From contig NZ_JAGGJX010000003.1 in NCBI RefSeq assembly GCF_017873185.1, forward strand, positions 176,480-240,479: a stretch of 64,000 nt of DNA, written 5' to 3'. The notes below the pieces were generated by a model. It saw only the letters and a program-made list of their open reading frames with translations, did no database searches and was not told the DNA's origin. Position numbers and translations under genes: made by a program. Below are positions 25,266 to 35,068 of this stretch, one piece after another. This DNA comes from Metaclostridioides mangenotii (lineage in GTDB: Bacteria; Bacillota; Clostridia; Peptostreptococcales; Peptostreptococcaceae). How positions within the stretch are numbered: the stretch's first letter is position 1; each line of letters begins with the position of its first letter.

Positions 25266-26105
25266 ATGTATTTTAACAGAGTTTCAATAGAGGAACACGT
25301 TAAAATAAAAGCAGATAAAAATTACACATATATTTTTCCTCATCCTATTCTAAGAAAGTACATAGCGCATTACACTATATGTGTACCTGATAATAATTTA
25401 ATAAATTTAGATCTAGGTTATTTAAATTTAATCCCAGACTCTAGTGGTTGCATAGTGTGCACATATGAAAAAAATAAATTTAATATTACTTTATGGGGTG
25501 CGACTACAAAGATTGTAACAGTGAAAAATGATATGAATGATGATATAGTTAGATTTTTTATTGAATTTTTACCAGGGGGATTACATGCATTAACTGGAAT
25601 AAAACAGTCAGAACTTTGCGATGTCCAAACATCAATAGAAGACGTAAATAAAGATTTGTATAAAAAAATTATTTATTTACTGGAAAACTCTAAGAGTATG
25701 GATATTTTAATAACTTCTTTAAATAGTATATTTATTGAAGCGATAGAAAAGAACAGTAAATCAAGTTCAGTTATTGAGTCTTCTTTGATTACAGCTTCAA
25801 ATACAAGTGGAATTATAACTATAAAAGATCTCGCATCTGCTGAATACATAAGTGAAAGGCAGTTGAACAGACTTTTTAATGAATATATAGGAATGAGCAC
25901 AAAGATGTTTTTGAGGTTGGTAAGAATAAACAATACAATCAATTTTCTTAAAGCGACTAATTATAATCTATCGGATAATGCACAGATATTAGGATTTTAT
26001 GATCAATCACACTTTATCAGGGACTTTAAGGCAATATGCGGAGTGACTCCAAAGTCTTTTTTAAAAAATATGTCCGATTTTTACAATGAAGAATTTAAAT
26101 ATTAG
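25266..26105 (+). CDS. AraC family transcriptional regulator
   Basis: A 279-residue regulator. Residues ~1-160 form a sensor domain of the DUF6597 type (YIFPHPILRKYIAHYTIC...FFIEFLPGGLHALTG). Residues ~175-275 hold two helix-turn-helix units, ITIKDLASAEYISERQLNRLFNEYIGMSTKMF and the C-terminal IAxxxGFYDQSHFIRDFK-type motif ending GVTPKSF. ATG 25266 is used because GAGGGGG is 7 nt upstream. It is divergent from the MBL hydrolase and upstream of a DUF3795 gene. Confidence 0.88.
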   Translation: MYFNRVSIEEHVKIKADKNYTYIFPHPILRKYIAHYTICVPDNNLINLDLGYLNLIPDSSGCIVCTYEKNKFNITLWGATTKIVTVKNDMNDDIVRFFIEFLPGGLHALTGIKQSELCDVQTSIEDVNKDLYKKIIYLLENSKSMDILITSLNSIFIEAIEKNSKSSSVIESSLITASNTSGIITIKDLASAEYISERQLNRLFNEYIGMSTKMFLRLVRINNTINFLKATNYNLSDNAQILGFYDQSHFIRDFKAICGVTPKSFLKNMSDFYNEEFKY

Positions 26106-26195
26106 TTTAATATAGATATATAATCTTGCAGTTATTTAAATTTATTATAATTAAAAAAATATACAAATGACTTAAAAGATCAGAGGGGGATAAAT

Positions 26196-26474
26196 ATGAT
26201 AGAATCTAGATGTGGTATCTTATGTAGTGAATGTGGTCATAAAGAACAGGCCGGATGTAATGGTTGTGTAAATATTGATAAACCATTTTGGGGGGATGTC
26301 TGTCCAGTAAAATCTTGCTGTGAAGGTAAGAAACTTGACTACTGTGGAGAATGTAGTGACTTTGCATGTGGTCTACTTGAGCAATTCTCTTACGACAAAG
26401 AGCAAGGTGATGATGGAAAGAGAATTGAGCAGTGCAAAGTTTGGGCGAGAAAAAATTTGAGTAAGAGTTTGTAA
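26196..26474 (+). CDS. DUF3795 cysteine-rich protein
   Basis: A 92-residue protein with ten-plus cysteines: CGILCSECGH, CNGC, CPVKSCCEGKKLDYCGEC and FACG. The pattern matches DUF3795, a predicted zinc- or Fe-S-binding domain of unknown role in anaerobes. AGAGGGGG lies 6 nt before ATG. It is between the AraC gene and a VOC gene, all same strand. Confidence 0.88.
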   Translation: MIESRCGILCSECGHKEQAGCNGCVNIDKPFWGDVCPVKSCCEGKKLDYCGECSDFACGLLEQFSYDKEQGDDGKRIEQCKVWARKNLSKSL

Positions 26475-26524
26475 TTATTATTTTATGTTTCTAATGATAA
26501 AATTTTTATTTAGGGGGAGTAAAT

Positions 26525-26986
26525 ATGAAGTTTTCAGGTTCGCTTATTTCAGTAAAAGATATAAATGTTTCGAGAAAGTTTTATGAAGACTTATTTGGTT
26601 TGAAAGTTGGATTTGATTTCGGCATAAATATAGGATTCGATTGTGGACTATCACTTCAACAAGATTTTGACTGGTTAGTTGGTTTGAATAAAGAGGAGAT
26701 TAAATATAAGACAAATAATTTTGAACTTTACTTTGAAACTGAGGATTTAGAGGGGTTTATTAATCGTTTGAAAAAATATCCTGATATAACTTTTTTACAC
26801 GATGTAAAGAGCTACGATTGGGGACAAAGAGTAGTAAGGTTTTACGATCTGGATTGGCATATCATAGAGGTTGGAGAGAGTATGGCAAGTGTTGTTAGGC
26901 GATTTTTGAAACAGGGTCTATCAATTGGAGAAACTGCTGATAGATCCCAGCACTCAATAGAGTTTGTAAAATCTTGTATAGAGTAA
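26525..26986 (+). CDS. VOC superfamily (glyoxalase/bleomycin resistance-like) protein
   Basis: A 153-residue protein with one vicinal-oxygen-chelate module: SLISVKDINVSRKFYEDLFGLKV at the start and FYDLDWHIIEVGE near residue 118, which keeps the metal-binding Glu. The C-terminal 35 residues (VVRRFLKQGLSIGETADRSQHSIEFV) look like a short helix-turn-helix extension. Substrate unknown. Ribosome site AGGGGGAG. Confidence 0.85.
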   Translation: MKFSGSLISVKDINVSRKFYEDLFGLKVGFDFGINIGFDCGLSLQQDFDWLVGLNKEEIKYKTNNFELYFETEDLEGFINRLKKYPDITFLHDVKSYDWGQRVVRFYDLDWHIIEVGESMASVVRRFLKQGLSIGETADRSQHSIEFVKSCIE

Positions 26987-27030
26987 TATAGTATGTTTTG
27001 AGATAATGGTCAACATAAAATTAATATAAT

Positions 27031-27082
27031 GAGGCTGAATCAAAAGTTTTAGAAACTTACTTTTGACTTTAGCCTCTTTTTG
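27031..27082 (+). terminator. Terminator after the VOC gene
   Basis: GAGGCT-GA-ATCAAAAGT pairs with ACTTTTGACTTTAGCCTC, followed by TTTTTG. Confidence 0.85.
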
Positions 27083-27333
27083 TTTTTTTAAATGATGGTA
27101 TAGTTGTGTGTATTTATATGTTATAGGGATGATTTAATAGGTATAGGATATTTAGATATTGCGAATGTAAGAAATATGTAATAAACTAGCAAGAAAAATG
27201 ATCAGCGGAAGTATAATGCTCGACAGTGTTGCATTTGAAAAGACTACTTTTACTGTTAAACTTAAAAGGTATAAATAAGACAATTTAAGACGAAAATTTA
27301 CAATATAAAGTGATAAATAAATTATACGTTGGG

Positions 27334-27362
27334 TTGACAAATTTTAAAAAGATACATATACT
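27334..27362 (+). promoter_or_regulatory. SigA promoter of the M-box/mgtA transcript
   Basis: TTGACA (27334-27339), 17-nt spacer, TATACT (27357-27362). Transcription would begin about 27369, just before the riboswitch. Confidence 0.85.
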
Positions 27363-27385
27363 AAATACTAGAGAACTAAATAAAC

Positions 27386-27535
27386 TCGGTAGGTGAGGTT
27401 ACCGCAGGGATACGGGTTGCTGCCGCAAAATAGTGGAGACACTATGAGATGGTTAGCAGATTATGTCGATAAACAAGGCATAATCTAATGCAATTTCATT
27501 GCCCTGCGAAGCTAAAGCTTGAACGGTGATAGACT
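27386..27535 (+). ncRNA. M-box (ykoK) Mg2+ riboswitch
   Basis: The conserved M-box blocks are all visible in order: GTAGGTGAGGTTACC (27389), GGGTTGCTGCCGC (27414), the central ATAGTGGAGACACTAT stem, TAATGCAATTTCATTGCC, and GAAGCTAAAGCTTGAACGG (27508). Mg2+ binding compacts the fold and favours the downstream terminator, turning off Mg2+ import. The target mgtA lies 340 nt downstream, an established partner of this class. Confidence 0.93.
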
Positions 27536-27570
27536 GTAATTTTTCAGTCTTATATTTAATGCGGACTTTT

Positions 27571-27612
27571 ATCCCTTGTCACTGCTTTTGCTTTGGCGAG
27601 GGATTTTTTAGT
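27571..27612 (+). terminator. Riboswitch-controlled terminator
   Basis: ATCCCT-TGTC pairs with GGCG-AGGGAT around CACTGCTTTTGCTT, then TTTTTT. A competing hairpin AGACTG...CAGTCT (27531-27550) overlaps the end of the M-box and could act in the switch. Confidence 0.85.
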
Positions 27613-27672
27613 TATCTTAATTTATCCCCTTAGGGGTTTATATAGATATTTTAATTTATGGAGGTGAACAAA

Positions 27673-27795
27673 ATGGACCCTGAAAGTAGCAAAGGCATAA
27701 AATTTGATGGTCGAAGTAAAGGGATTGATGAAACTGATGTTATTCCACGGTTCATTTTTCCGCCTAATGTTTTTTATATAAAATTAAATAATTAA
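27673..27795 (+). CDS. 40-codon ORF between M-box and mgtA, possible regulatory leader peptide
   Basis: ATG has an excellent ribosome site (TGGAGGTGA, 6 nt). The product begins [13 protein letters not shown] and later has [19 protein letters not shown]. The N-terminal acidic-proline start and the PRxxF segment faintly recall enterobacterial MgtL, the leader peptide of mgtA. A hairpin CGTTATA (27823) with TATAACG (27853) then ends at the mgtA ribosome site. It could be a translation-coupled sensor or just a small protein; the family is unknown to me. Confidence 0.55.
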   Translation: MDPESSKGIKFDGRSKGIDETDVIPRFIFPPNVFYIKLNN

Positions 27796-27875
27796 TAGGA
27801 ATTACTTCTTTCTTATTTTGTGTCGTTATACATCCAGGTGGTTTTGGAAAGAATATAACGAGGAGGTATAAAATA

Positions 27876-30548
27876 ATGACTAGAAGAAATTTAAAAAAAG
27901 AAGAAAAATTAATATCAACAGATAGATTATTAGATATAGCAAGAAAAGATGTAGATACAATCTTAAACGAGTTTAACACCTCATTTGATGGATTAGATGA
28001 GACTTTAGTAGAAGATATACGCGACAAATATGGTGAAAATACGATCGATCACGATGAAAAAGAATCTATTTTCAAAAGATTAGTAGAGGCATTTATAAAT
28101 CCATTCACAATAGTACTATTAGTACTTTCAGTTATTTCATTTATTACAGATGTTTTGATCGCTGCACCAGGAGATAAAGATTATACTGCAGTGATTATCG
28201 TGCTAACTATGGTTACAATAAGCGGTGTTTTGAGATTCATGCAAGAGATGCGTTCTGGAAATGAAGCTGAAAAGCTAAAGGCAATGGTAAAGATAACTGC
28301 CAATATTGAGCGTAAAGGTATGGGAGCAAAGGAGATTCCGCTAAGTGAAGTAGTCGTAGGTGATATAGTACATTTATCAGCAGGCGACATGATACCAGCT
28401 GATGTTCGTATAATTAAAGCAAAAGATTTGTTTATAAGTCAATCAGCTCTAACAGGTGAGAGCGAGGCACTAGAAAAATTACCTAATGCAGTAGATGATA
28501 CAATTTTAAATCACCTTGAAAGCAACAATTTAGCTTTTATGGGGAGTAATGTAATAAGCGGTTCAGCAAGTGCAGTTGTAGTTTCTGTAGGAAATGGCAC
28601 TGTATTTGGATCTATGGCTAAGTCAATAGTTGGAGTAAAAACTGAAACTAGCTTTGAAAAAGGTGTAAACTCAGTTTCATGGCTTCTAATTAGATTTATG
28701 TCGTGTATGGTTCCAATAGTTTTCTTTGTAAATGGATTTACAAAGGGAGATTGGATGGAGGCATTTTTATTTGCGTTGTCAATCGCTGTAGGTCTAACTC
28801 CAGAGATGTTACCTATGATCGTGACTACAAACCTTGCAAAAGGTGCAGTAAAAATGTCAAAGAAGAAGACTGTTATTAAAAATTTAAATTCAATTCAAAA
28901 TTTCGGCGCCATGGATGTACTTTGTACAGATAAAACGGGAACTCTTACGCAAGATAAGGTAGTTCTAGAGTACCATTTAGATATACACGGGAATAGCAAT
29001 GACAGAATACTGCGTCATGGATTTCTAAATAGTTATTATCAGACTGGTTTAAAAAATCTTATGGATATAGCAATATTAAATCATACAGAAGATATTGGGT
29101 TCCCTGACTTAACTAGGGACTATGAAAAAGTAGATGAGATTCCATTTGATTTCGATAGAAGACGTATGAGCGTAGTTATTAAAGACAAAAACGACAAAAC
29201 TCAAATGATTACAAAAGGCGCTGTTGAAGAAATGCTTAGTATTAGTGAGTGGGCAGAGTATAAAGGCGAAGTAGTTGAGTTGTCTAAAGAAATAAAAAAT
29301 GAAATTCTAAATACTGTAGAAGAATTAAATAGCAATGGAATGAGAGTTATAGCTATAGCTCAAAAGACAAATCCGTCTACAGAAGGTCTGTTTTCTGTAA
29401 GTGATGAATCAAACATGGTATTAATGGGGTATTTAGCATTTTTAGATCCGCCAAAAGAAACTACTAAAGATGCAATAATTGCACTTAATGATTATGGAGT
29501 GGGCGTTAAAGTCCTTACTGGAGATAATGATGCAGTTACAAGATCTATATGTAAGCAAGTAGGCCTTGAAGTAGATAATTTATTATTAGGTTCTGATATT
29601 GACAACATGAATGATGGTGAATTATCTAAAGTAGTAGAAAATACAACTGTTTTTGCAAAACTTTCTCCTATGCAAAAAGTACGTATAGTCAATATTCTAA
29701 GAAAAAATGGTCATACAGTAGGATTTATGGGCGATGGTATCAATGATGCTGCTGCGATGAAAGAATCAGACGTAGGAATTTCAGTAGATACAGCAGTTGA
29801 TATAGCAAAAGAGTCCGCAGATATTATACTTCTAGAAAAGGATCTAATGGTGCTTGAAGAGGGAGTTAAAGAAGGAAGAAAGACTTTTGCCAATATAATA
29901 AAATATATTAAAATGACTGCTAGTTCAAACTTTGGAAATATGTTCTCAGTTTTGGTAGCAAGTGCATTCTTACCATTTTTACCAATGCTTCCTATCCAAC
30001 TTTTAGTATTAAATCTAATTTATGATATATCATGTGTTTCGATGCCATGGGATAATGTAGACGAAGACTATATCAAAGAACCTAGAAAGTGGGATGCTTC
30101 TTCAATAGGTAAGTTTATGGTTTGGATAGGCCCTACAAGTTCAGTGTTTGATATCGTAACTTATATCGTTATGTTCTTTGTAGTGTGTCCGATTGCACTT
30201 GGAGGTTTTTATGGTGATGCTGGAGTAGACAAAACAATGTTTATTGCATTATTCCATGCAGGATGGTTTGTTGAATCTCTATGGAGTCAAACATTAGTAA
30301 TTCATATGATTAGAACTCCAAAATTACCATTTGTACAAAGCAGGGCATCGTTAGCTGTTACTGTATTCACTTCTATAGGAATAGCAGTTGGAACAATTTT
30401 ACCGTATACTAGCCTAGGTGCCAGTTTAGGTATGGCAGCACTTCCTATTTATTATTTCTCTTGGCTTGGATTAATAATAGCTTCTTATATGATTTTAGTA
30501 ACCATATTAAAGAAAGTTTATATAAGAAGATACGGTGAGTTTTTATAG
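27876..30548 (+). CDS. mgtA: Magnesium-translocating P-type ATPase
   Basis: An 890-residue P3B-type ATPase importing Mg2+. ALTGES in the actuator, [20 protein letters not shown] as the MgtA-type fourth helix, Asp352 in [31 protein letters not shown] in the hinge, and the long C-terminal membrane region with SMPWDNVD all fit MgtA/MgtB. Length agrees with the family. Expression is controlled by the M-box upstream. AGGAGGT precedes ATG by 8 nt. Confidence 0.96.
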   Translation: MTRRNLKKEEKLISTDRLLDIARKDVDTILNEFNTSFDGLDETLVEDIRDKYGENTIDHDEKESIFKRLVEAFINPFTIVLLVLSVISFITDVLIAAPGDKDYTAVIIVLTMVTISGVLRFMQEMRSGNEAEKLKAMVKITANIERKGMGAKEIPLSEVVVGDIVHLSAGDMIPADVRIIKAKDLFISQSALTGESEALEKLPNAVDDTILNHLESNNLAFMGSNVISGSASAVVVSVGNGTVFGSMAKSIVGVKTETSFEKGVNSVSWLLIRFMSCMVPIVFFVNGFTKGDWMEAFLFALSIAVGLTPEMLPMIVTTNLAKGAVKMSKKKTVIKNLNSIQNFGAMDVLCTDKTGTLTQDKVVLEYHLDIHGNSNDRILRHGFLNSYYQTGLKNLMDIAILNHTEDIGFPDLTRDYEKVDEIPFDFDRRRMSVVIKDKNDKTQMITKGAVEEMLSISEWAEYKGEVVELSKEIKNEILNTVEELNSNGMRVIAIAQKTNPSTEGLFSVSDESNMVLMGYLAFLDPPKETTKDAIIALNDYGVGVKVLTGDNDAVTRSICKQVGLEVDNLLLGSDIDNMNDGELSKVVENTTVFAKLSPMQKVRIVNILRKNGHTVGFMGDGINDAAAMKESDVGISVDTAVDIAKESADIILLEKDLMVLEEGVKEGRKTFANIIKYIKMTASSNFGNMFSVLVASAFLPFLPMLPIQLLVLNLIYDISCVSMPWDNVDEDYIKEPRKWDASSIGKFMVWIGPTSSVFDIVTYIVMFFVVCPIALGGFYGDAGVDKTMFIALFHAGWFVESLWSQTLVIHMIRTPKLPFVQSRASLAVTVFTSIGIAVGTILPYTSLGASLGMAALPIYYFSWLGLIIASYMILVTILKKVYIRRYGEFL

Positions 30549-30630
30549 GTTAATTTATAAAGTTAATGAATTAGATTGAATTTTGAGGATTTAATATGAA
30601 ATAATAAGTATATCGAAATAAAAAAATAAA

Positions 30631-30679
30631 AACTCTAGAGATAAATAAGTTGTTTCTTATTCTCTAGAGTTAATTTTTT
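30631..30679. terminator. Terminator between mgtA and the convergent GNAT gene
   Basis: AACTCTAGAGA pairs with TCTCTAGAGTT, with further pairing inside (ATAA/TTAT), followed by AATTTTTT. It may serve both strands. Confidence 0.85.
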
Positions 30680-30696
30680 GTCTTTAATTAAGGAAA

Positions 30697-31170
30697 TTAA
30701 TTGATAAAATATTCCATTGGAGTAAATTTCATTCCATTTGCATTTGTTTCATTATCGAGATCCAAAAAACCTAATTTGCGATAAAAGTTTATTGCATATG
30801 GTGAAGCATTTACAGTAATCTTATTTACTAAAGCAAAGTCTTTTAGGTACATTGTAAGTTTGGAAAATAAATTAGCAGCAATGTACTGATTATGATAGCT
30901 TTTATTCACAAATAGAAGAGCAATATGATTTGTATTTCTAGTCGCCATCACGCCGACAATCTCATCTCCGTCAAAGCACCCCCAAAAATTCATAGTTTTA
31001 TTCTTGTAAAGTTCTAACATAGAATTATAATCGATAAACTGTTTAAAGTTATCGATCCCTTCATATGTATAGTCAGGAGCTACAAATTCTAGAAAAACAT
31101 TCCAAGCTAAATTTAACCCGTATTTTAAATCCTCTTCTTTAAATGTTCTGATTTGATAGTTATTACTCAT
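30697..31170 (-). CDS. GNAT family N-acetyltransferase
   Basis: A 157-residue protein. IRTFKEEDLKYGLNLAWNVFLEF starts the fold; LLFVNKSYHNQYIAANLFSKLTMYL is the acetyl-CoA region, with Q/Y-I-A replacing the usual RGxG, so the loop is degenerate. VNASPYAINFYRKLGFLD is the standard C-terminal motif. ATG 31170 follows AAAGGAG by 7 nt. Substrate unknown. Confidence 0.83.
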   Translation of the reverse strand: MSNNYQIRTFKEEDLKYGLNLAWNVFLEFVAPDYTYEGIDNFKQFIDYNSMLELYKNKTMNFWGCFDGDEIVGVMATRNTNHIALLFVNKSYHNQYIAANLFSKLTMYLKDFALVNKITVNASPYAINFYRKLGFLDLDNETNANGMKFTPMEYFIN

Positions 31171-31293
31171 TAAAAACTCCTTTCTCAAAACATAGAATTG
31201 TTTTTGATCTAATAATTAATAGGCAATACTTAACATAAATAATATAGTTTTATATAGTTATTGTATATATAAATATCTAAATTTGTTCTAGAA

Positions 31294-32277
31294 TTAGTGA
31301 AAATAAGTATCGTATATATTAAAAGCATCAATTATATTAGAAGAAGATTCGTTGTTAGTTTTTTCTGCACCGGTAGTTATTAAAATGTACTCTTTACCAT
31401 TTTTTTCAAGCAGACTTGCTAAGCAAAGACCTGCCTTATCTGTAAATCCAGTTTTACCACCAATGACTTTTCCCTTACCAAAGTTTTCGTTATCTATTTT
31501 ATCAAAGGTAGTGCTTCTAAATGTTATTCCAGCAGAATTTAAATTTGTAGGGGATGTGGAATATCTATCTGTTGTAAATATAGATTTAAAAATATCATTT
31601 TCAAGCGCGTAATCCAGCAAGATAGATAAGTCGTAGGCAGTTGTGTAGTGATCGGAGTTATGTAAGCCGATTGTATTTGAATAGTGTGTATTTTTCATTC
31701 CAAGCTCTCTTGCTTTTTTGTTCATAAGGTCTACAAATTTATCCTCAGAACCTGATATATACTCTGCAACTCCTAATGATGATTCGGCTCCTGATGGAAG
31801 CATTATTCCATAAAGCGCATCTTTTGCTTTCACCTTTTCATCAGGTAAAAAACCAGCCATAGAGGCATTTGAATTTTTCAGAGATTCGAATATACTTCTT
31901 TTCATTGGGATTTCCACATTTAAATCATTTAAGTTTTCTATTGCTACAATAGTAGTCATTATCTTTGTTAGAGATGCGGCGTAGCATTTAGCATCTTTAT
32001 TTTTTTGAACAATAATTTTACCGCTACTATTTTCTACTAAAATAGCATTTTCACTGTTCAAGTTTCTAATTATAGGTATTACAGAGTTGTTTTTATCGCT
32101 TGATTTATTAAATATAAGTGAGCTAGTAAGCGAAGTATTACTATTGTTCCAGTTTTGATATTTACCTGTGTTGTACACGGTGAATAAAGTAATGCAGAGT
32201 AAAATTGTAGGAAAAATTATAGTTGGTATAAATATACTCATTGGTTTTAATTTTTTATTATTTCTTTCTTTAAACAT
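31294..32277 (-). CDS. D-alanyl-D-alanine carboxypeptidase (serine, S11 family)
   Basis: A 327-residue penicillin-binding protein with an N-terminal anchor helix (residues ~13-35) and an extracytoplasmic catalytic domain. The SxxK motif is SLTK, the second motif is SGA (normally SxN) in PSGAESSLGVAEYISG, and KTG is in GGKTGFTDKAG. It removes the terminal D-Ala from peptidoglycan pentapeptides. The C-terminal beta-domain of classical DacA is absent. ATG 32277 follows GAGGAG. It is downstream of the VanRS-like genes on the same strand, but a strong terminator separates them. Confidence 0.88.
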   Translation of the reverse strand: MFKERNNKKLKPMSIFIPTIIFPTILLCITLFTVYNTGKYQNWNNSNTSLTSSLIFNKSSDKNNSVIPIIRNLNSENAILVENSSGKIIVQKNKDAKCYAASLTKIMTTIVAIENLNDLNVEIPMKRSIFESLKNSNASMAGFLPDEKVKAKDALYGIMLPSGAESSLGVAEYISGSEDKFVDLMNKKARELGMKNTHYSNTIGLHNSDHYTTAYDLSILLDYALENDIFKSIFTTDRYSTSPTNLNSAGITFRSTTFDKIDNENFGKGKVIGGKTGFTDKAGLCLASLLEKNGKEYILITTGAEKTNNESSSNIIDAFNIYDTYFH

Positions 32278-32526
32278 AATTTGCACTCTCCTCGGTTATG
32301 TAATTCTTCATAACTCTATTTAACTACATATAAAAGAGCGATATTTTAATTCGAACTTAGTAAATTATTAATGTAAACTTATTTAAATCTTAAGATAACC
32401 TTAAATTTTAAAATAGCTAGTTGAATGAAGATAATAAGGAATGTAATATATATTTATATCAAGTTTGGAGTATATGTTTAAGCAATTTACGTAAATGAGG
32501 AGGGCTATACTGCAATCTACGCAATA

Positions 32527-32560
32527 AAATCGTATCGATAACTTATCGATACGATTTTAA
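32527..32560 (-). terminator. Terminator of the VanRS-like operon
   Basis: AAAATCGTATCGATAA-CT-TTATCGATACGATTTT-type perfect palindrome 26 nt after the histidine kinase stop on the minus strand. The remaining ~250 nt up to the carboxypeptidase gene must contain that gene's own promoter; I see no clear boxes. Confidence 0.9.
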
Positions 32561-32585
32561 TGTGTAGATTAATTTTTCTTACTTG

Positions 32586-33698
32586 CTATAACAAAGGAAG
32601 TTGAATAGTAAAACTAGTAAATTCATCATTGCTGTTGGCAAATATTTTTCCACCGTGTAGTTCTACGATTTCTTTAGCAATAGCAAGGCCCAGACCTGAG
32701 CCACCAGTATTTGTAGAGCGGGCTGAGTCTAATCTATAGAATTTTTCGAAGATAGAGTTTAACTGATGTTCAGGTATCTTTTTTCCTTTATTTTGGAATG
32801 TGATATCAACATAGTCTCCAAAATTTTTTTCTATTATTTTGATTTCACTGTTGCTGTAACTATAAGAAAGTGCATTTTTTAGTATATTGTTAAATACTCT
32901 TGCAAGTTTATTTGCATCGCACTTTAAATATATATCTCCATCGCTTAAAACTGTGCACGAAATACCCTTAGATTCAAATGTTGGGTAGAATTCATCTGAT
33001 AATTGTTTTATCATAAATGATAAGTTAACTTCTTCTTTTTCGAGATCTATATTCTGAAGGTTAAATCTAGTGATCTCAAAGAATTCATTTATTAGATCTT
33101 CTAATTTAAAGGATTTGTTCAGTGCTATATCGGTGTATTTACGCCTCTGTTCAAGTGGCATATCATAGGCTTCGCTTAGAAGTGTAAGATATCCTATAAC
33201 AGAAGTTAGGGGTGTTTTTATATCGTGTGCTAAATAAACAACGAGATCGTTTTTTCTCTGCTCGCTCTCTTGGGCTTGTTCATTTCTCTCTCGAAGTATC
33301 ATTTTAACTGCATTTAGTTTTTTTTCCATAAATTCTAACTCAGGTGATAGCTTGATCGATTCATGGGATTCATCAAGAAGTTTATCTACGCCTTCAATTG
33401 TTTGATTGAAGTAGGTTGTTAATCTAGAAAGTGCAAAATAAAATCCTATAAGTAGAATAATTATAAATGTGGAAACAAGAAGAAAACTTTTGTTGCCTCT
33501 AATAACATAGGTATAAAAGTAATACGAATTTCTAGAGTCCATTCCAAAGATATTTTCTAAGACTGATATAATGAAGTTTGCAAAAACTCCATTCATCATT
33601 GATAGTATAATAAAGAGTCCTATAATACTGATTACGATTGTTACAAATAAAATATGTAAAAATATCTTATTCTTTAATTTTGAAATATCACTTTTCAA
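32586..33698 (-). CDS. vanS: VanS-like sensor histidine kinase
   Basis: A 371-residue kinase. Two membrane helices (about residues 14-36 and 72-95) enclose a short 35-residue extracytoplasmic loop, as in VanS of the G type. The H-box LAHDIKTPLTSVIGYLTLL is characteristic of VanS proteins; N-box is NILKNALSYSYS and G-box GGSGLGLAIAKEI. The TTG at 33698, overlapping the regulator stop by 11 nt, is chosen because the first ATG would overlap by 56 nt; start is uncertain. No vanG/vanB ligase follows, so the ligand and targets are open. Confidence 0.85.
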   Translation of the reverse strand: MKSDISKLKNKIFLHILFVTIVISIIGLFIILSMMNGVFANFIISVLENIFGMDSRNSYYFYTYVIRGNKSFLLVSTFIIILLIGFYFALSRLTTYFNQTIEGVDKLLDESHESIKLSPELEFMEKKLNAVKMILRERNEQAQESEQRKNDLVVYLAHDIKTPLTSVIGYLTLLSEAYDMPLEQRRKYTDIALNKSFKLEDLINEFFEITRFNLQNIDLEKEEVNLSFMIKQLSDEFYPTFESKGISCTVLSDGDIYLKCDANKLARVFNNILKNALSYSYSNSEIKIIEKNFGDYVDITFQNKGKKIPEHQLNSIFEKFYRLDSARSTNTGGSGLGLAIAKEIVELHGGKIFANSNDEFTSFTIQLPLL

Positions 33699-34383
33699 TT
33701 TTATAACCAACACCCCAAACTGTCTTAATAAATTTATGTTCACTCACAGTGTCGTTCATCTTTTCACGTATATGCCTAATGTGAACCATAACTGTATTAT
33801 TGTTATTGCTGAAATATTTTTCTCCCCATACTTTTTCAAATAATTCTTCAGAGCTAACTACATTTCCTATATTTTCAGAGAGGATCCACAGAATTGAAAA
33901 TTCAGTGGGAGTAAGGGATAATTCTTTTTCGTTTAGACTGCATTTATATGTATTTTTATTCATAACAAGTCCCGCAAAATCTATAACATCTTTTTGAACC
34001 TGTGATCCTTCGTTGTATCTAGTAAATCTCCTAAGTTGAGCTTTAACACGTGCAACTACTTCTAATGGATTAAACGGCTTGGTTATATAATCATCTGCAC
34101 CAAGTGTAAGGCCCGTTATTTTATCTATATCCTCTACCTTTGCAGTAAGCATTATCACAGGAAAGTTATGTGTTTGCCTGATTTTTTGGCAGAGCTCAAA
34201 CCCATCTATTTCTGGCATCATGACATCGATTACTGCTAAATCTAAGTCGACAGTATGGACACAGTTTAGTGCTTCTTTTGCACTATAAAACTTATATATA
34301 TTGTAGTTTTCATTTTTTAAGTACAATTCAATCAAATCGGCTATTTCTTTTTCATCGTCTACTACTAAAATATTTACGCTCAT
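33688..34383 (-). CDS. vanR: VanR-like response regulator
   Basis: A 231-residue OmpR-family regulator. Receiver residues DDEKE, phosphoacceptor Asp in VIDVMMPEIDGFELC, and Lys in YITKPFNPLEVVARVKAQLRR; the winged helix has LSLTPTEFSILWILSEN and NNNTVMVHIRHIREKMND. The stretches KITGLTLGADDYITKPF and KTVWGVGYKIEK are nearly invariant in VanR-type regulators. It would switch cell-wall genes in response to VanS. ATG preceded by AGGAGG. Confidence 0.9.
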   Translation of the reverse strand: MSVNILVVDDEKEIADLIELYLKNENYNIYKFYSAKEALNCVHTVDLDLAVIDVMMPEIDGFELCQKIRQTHNFPVIMLTAKVEDIDKITGLTLGADDYITKPFNPLEVVARVKAQLRRFTRYNEGSQVQKDVIDFAGLVMNKNTYKCSLNEKELSLTPTEFSILWILSENIGNVVSSEELFEKVWGEKYFSNNNNTVMVHIRHIREKMNDTVSEHKFIKTVWGVGYKIEK

Positions 34384-34696
34384 GATTCCTCCTAATATTA
34401 ATTTCTTTTAACTCAGAAATTTGATAAGTTAATCATATCAAAACCCTTTATTTAGAGTTTTAATTAAAGTTTATGAAAATCTTAATAATTTCTTAAGATA
34501 CCAATACATTATACTATATATCTTTATTCTTTCAAATTGATGTAATTATATAAATTGTGTTGATTAAGGGAAAATTCTATAGTATAATTAGAAAAATTCC
34601 TAAAAATATACAATTCTTTGCAAATTAAGTAAATTGGTGTATATTAATCTTAGATAGACTTAAAATAAGAGTATTACTCTAAAAGGAGTGTAGAAA
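34384..34696. other. Divergent promoter region, vanR / membrane protein
   Basis: About 310 bases. It holds the plus-strand promoter at 34560 and, toward vanR, a TTAATAATTTCTTAAG element near 34482 that could be a VanR-type operator. A small hairpin AGAGTATTACTCT lies at 34667. No ORF. Confidence 0.45.
34560..34588 (+). promoter_or_regulatory. SigA-type promoter for the membrane protein/DUF1905 pair
   Basis: TTGATT (34560-34565), 17-nt spacer, TATAAT (34583-34588), about 110 nt before the TTG start. Confidence 0.65.
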
Positions 34697-35050
34697 TTGA
34701 ATAAAGCAAAAAATAATATAACTATATATGCAATAATATTTGCAGTGTTGTTTTATGTATTGCCGCTGATAGCAAAATTCAACTATTCAAAAGAGCTACT
34801 TTTTACGTTTTTAGTGCTTGTAAATCCAATTGCATGTATTATAATAAGCATGGTTTTTGGATATAGAAATGGTTTTAGCTTGATGTATCTACTAGTTTTA
34901 GCAATACTATTCTTTCCGACAATATTTATATACTACAATAGTTCAGCTGCATACTATGGGGTACTTTACTTTATATTTAATTTTATGGGAATTATGTCGG
35001 GGAGTTTTATTAAAAGGACAAAAGATAGAATAAAGGAAAATAAACTATAA
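34697..35050 (+). CDS. Small membrane protein, four TM segments
   Basis: Unrecognised, 117 residues with four hydrophobic helices (about 10-27, 33-54, 61-78, 84-102) and a basic C-terminal tail (SFIKRTKDRIKENKL). The start is TTG 34697, supported by AAGGAG 8 nt upstream. It is divergent from vanR and followed 18 nt later by a DUF1905 gene, so it is likely in a two-gene operon. A role in envelope stress is only suggested by position. Confidence 0.65.
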   Translation: MNKAKNNITIYAIIFAVLFYVLPLIAKFNYSKELLFTFLVLVNPIACIIISMVFGYRNGFSLMYLLVLAILFFPTIFIYYNSSAAYYGVLYFIFNFMGIMSGSFIKRTKDRIKENKL

Positions 35051-35068
35051 TTAAATCGTGGAGTCAAA

